Notes under the pieces: model-generated | What the model was told of the DNA's origin: nothing | Seen by the model: only the letters and a program-made list of their open reading frames with translations | Database searches by the model: none | Position numbers and translations under genes: made by a program | NCBI GenBank assembly: GCA_014843695.1 | Contig: CM026403.1 | Coordinates: 41,940,572 to 42,004,571 of the forward strand | Length of the DNA: 64,000 nucleotides | Reading direction: 5' to 3' | Origin: Archivesica marissinica | Lineage: Eukaryota; Mollusca; Bivalvia; Venerida; Vesicomyidae | Shown here: piece by piece, positions 63,302 through 64,000 of the stretch | How the letters are laid out: every line of letters starts with the position of its first letter | How positions within the stretch are numbered: position 1 is the stretch's first letter

Positions 63302-63394
63302 CTGTAAGTAGAAAGCACAATACAGATTCTCACAATCATTTCTTGTCTTTTACATGTGATTTTTCTTCTAATGGAAAACCAAACTCAATTCATC

Positions 63395-63515
63395 CATTAC
63401 CGGTAATAATAAAATTCATCCATTACCGTTAATAATAAAATTCATCCATTACCGGTAATAATAAAATTCATCCATTACCGGTAATAATAAAATTCATCCA
63501 TTAATAATAAAACCA
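63395..63515. repeat. 26-bp tandem repeat, about 5 copies
   Basis: The unit is aataataaaattcatccatt followed by accggt. It is upstream of the e1 acceptor. Confidence 0.93.
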
Positions 63516-63716
63516 CCAATTACAAAGTTTCTGATGATTTTGAAAACATATATCTATAAAAGGAGACAATTTACTGAGTGTAATTTTCACAAAATCTAAA
63601 ATTCATTTCTGGGCAGATTGTTAAGATTTTAATTAAAATCAGCATAATTGATTAGTGACAAATGTAAATATATAACAGTAATCATGGTTTCTAATCATCT
63701 GCAGGATCATCTACAG

Positions 63717-63953
63717 GAAGTCGTGATAGCGCAGTGGATGCGCGTTCGCTTCAGGTGCGAAAGGTCCGGAGTTCGAGCCCCACTGGAGCCGTTACGATTG
63801 TGCCCTTAGGCAAGGCATTTAAATTCCACGTTGCCTCTTCTCTCTCCCTCGTGGCGATGGATTCCATCAGGAATGAGGTCTCGAGAGTGATTTATATAAG
63901 TTAAAATAACTTGTTTCGCAATCGAGCTAAAATAAATTTGTATAAACTAATCA
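63717..63953 (+). mobile_element. SINE-3, complete copy
   Basis: The head gtgatagcgcagtggatgcg and B box ggagttcgagccccactgga are followed by gcccttaggcaaggcattta, the ctcgtggcgatggattccat block and the tail aaataaatttgtataaacta. The tail resembles that of SINE-2, so the two families share a 3' end. Confidence 0.88.
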
Positions 63954-64000
63954 TCTGCTCCTCACATCTTAGTGAGCAGCACACTCTAGATGTTCTCTCC

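Noticed and set aside
63960..64000. Next upstream SART3 exon at the right edge
   Set aside because: The last 40 bases give no peptide matching the expected HAT sequence and no donor in the right place, so I did not call it.

Overview
This is eukaryotic, animal nuclear DNA. Genes are broken by spliceosomal introns, and there are tRNA-derived SINEs, LINEs, Tigger/pogo-type transposons and many minisatellites. The AT-rich introns packed with tandem arrays, Tx1/I-type LINE remnants and several tRNA-headed SINEs suggest a lophotrochozoan, most likely a mollusc such as a bivalve. That placement is inference; nothing here identifies a species. There is no prokaryotic content, CRISPR array or operon.

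Almost the whole window is one gene on the minus strand. I recognise it as SART3 (Prp24-like U4/U6 snRNP recycling factor) from fifteen internal exons between 63301 and 3492. All fifteen have AG acceptors and GT donors, and every junction phase agrees. Together they encode about 682 residues. In order they give the HAT-repeat domain (63.3-27.3 kb), a charged linker (22.8 kb), a Q-rich segment (19.6 kb), a lineage-specific PPPGFK repeat (16.2-15.9 kb) and RRM1, which is split over two exons 11.6 kb apart (15.4 and 3.6 kb). The N-terminal exons lie to the right of the window. RRM2 and the C-terminal LSm-binding end lie to the left.

The introns are filled with tandem arrays and transposons. From left to right: 38-bp and 49-bp arrays (0-2 kb); SINEs, MITEs and a 1.1-kb element with a 5-bp target duplication (2.7-5.9 kb); a LINE remnant (5.9-6.4 kb); a 46-bp satellite split by a 4.1-kb RNase H-bearing LINE (6.6-14.7 kb); 37/24-bp arrays (16.5-17.3 kb); a THAP-exon element and a foldback (18.1-19.06 kb); a C-rich 53-bp array (24.2-27.25 kb); a deleted Tigger (27.8-29.4 kb); interleaved duplications carrying a nested 2.9-kb element with TTAGGG-like ends (29.4-35.9 kb); a 7-kb 43/47-bp array (38.8-45.8 kb); a 2.8-kb decayed Tigger (47.5-50.3 kb); an 87-bp array (51.2-52.3 kb); a 34-bp array (52.4-54.4 kb); a CR1-like LINE inside a SINE (54.4-56.7 kb); a 32-bp array grown inside a SINE (57.1-57.9 kb); and a 98-bp array (59.05-62.5 kb).

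The most striking observation is that three separate arrays start on the exon/intron 5' splice junction of SART3 exons (exons e3, e4 and e5 of this window). In those arrays the repeat unit contains the 3' end of the exon plus the first intron bases. In two of them the donor itself is copied, about 13 times and about 150 times, on the transcribed strand. Two further intronic arrays also carry donor-like or G-run motifs in the sense orientation. A gene for a splicing-recycling factor therefore appears to carry very large numbers of decoy 5' splice sites. Whether this affects splicing cannot be told from sequence alone.
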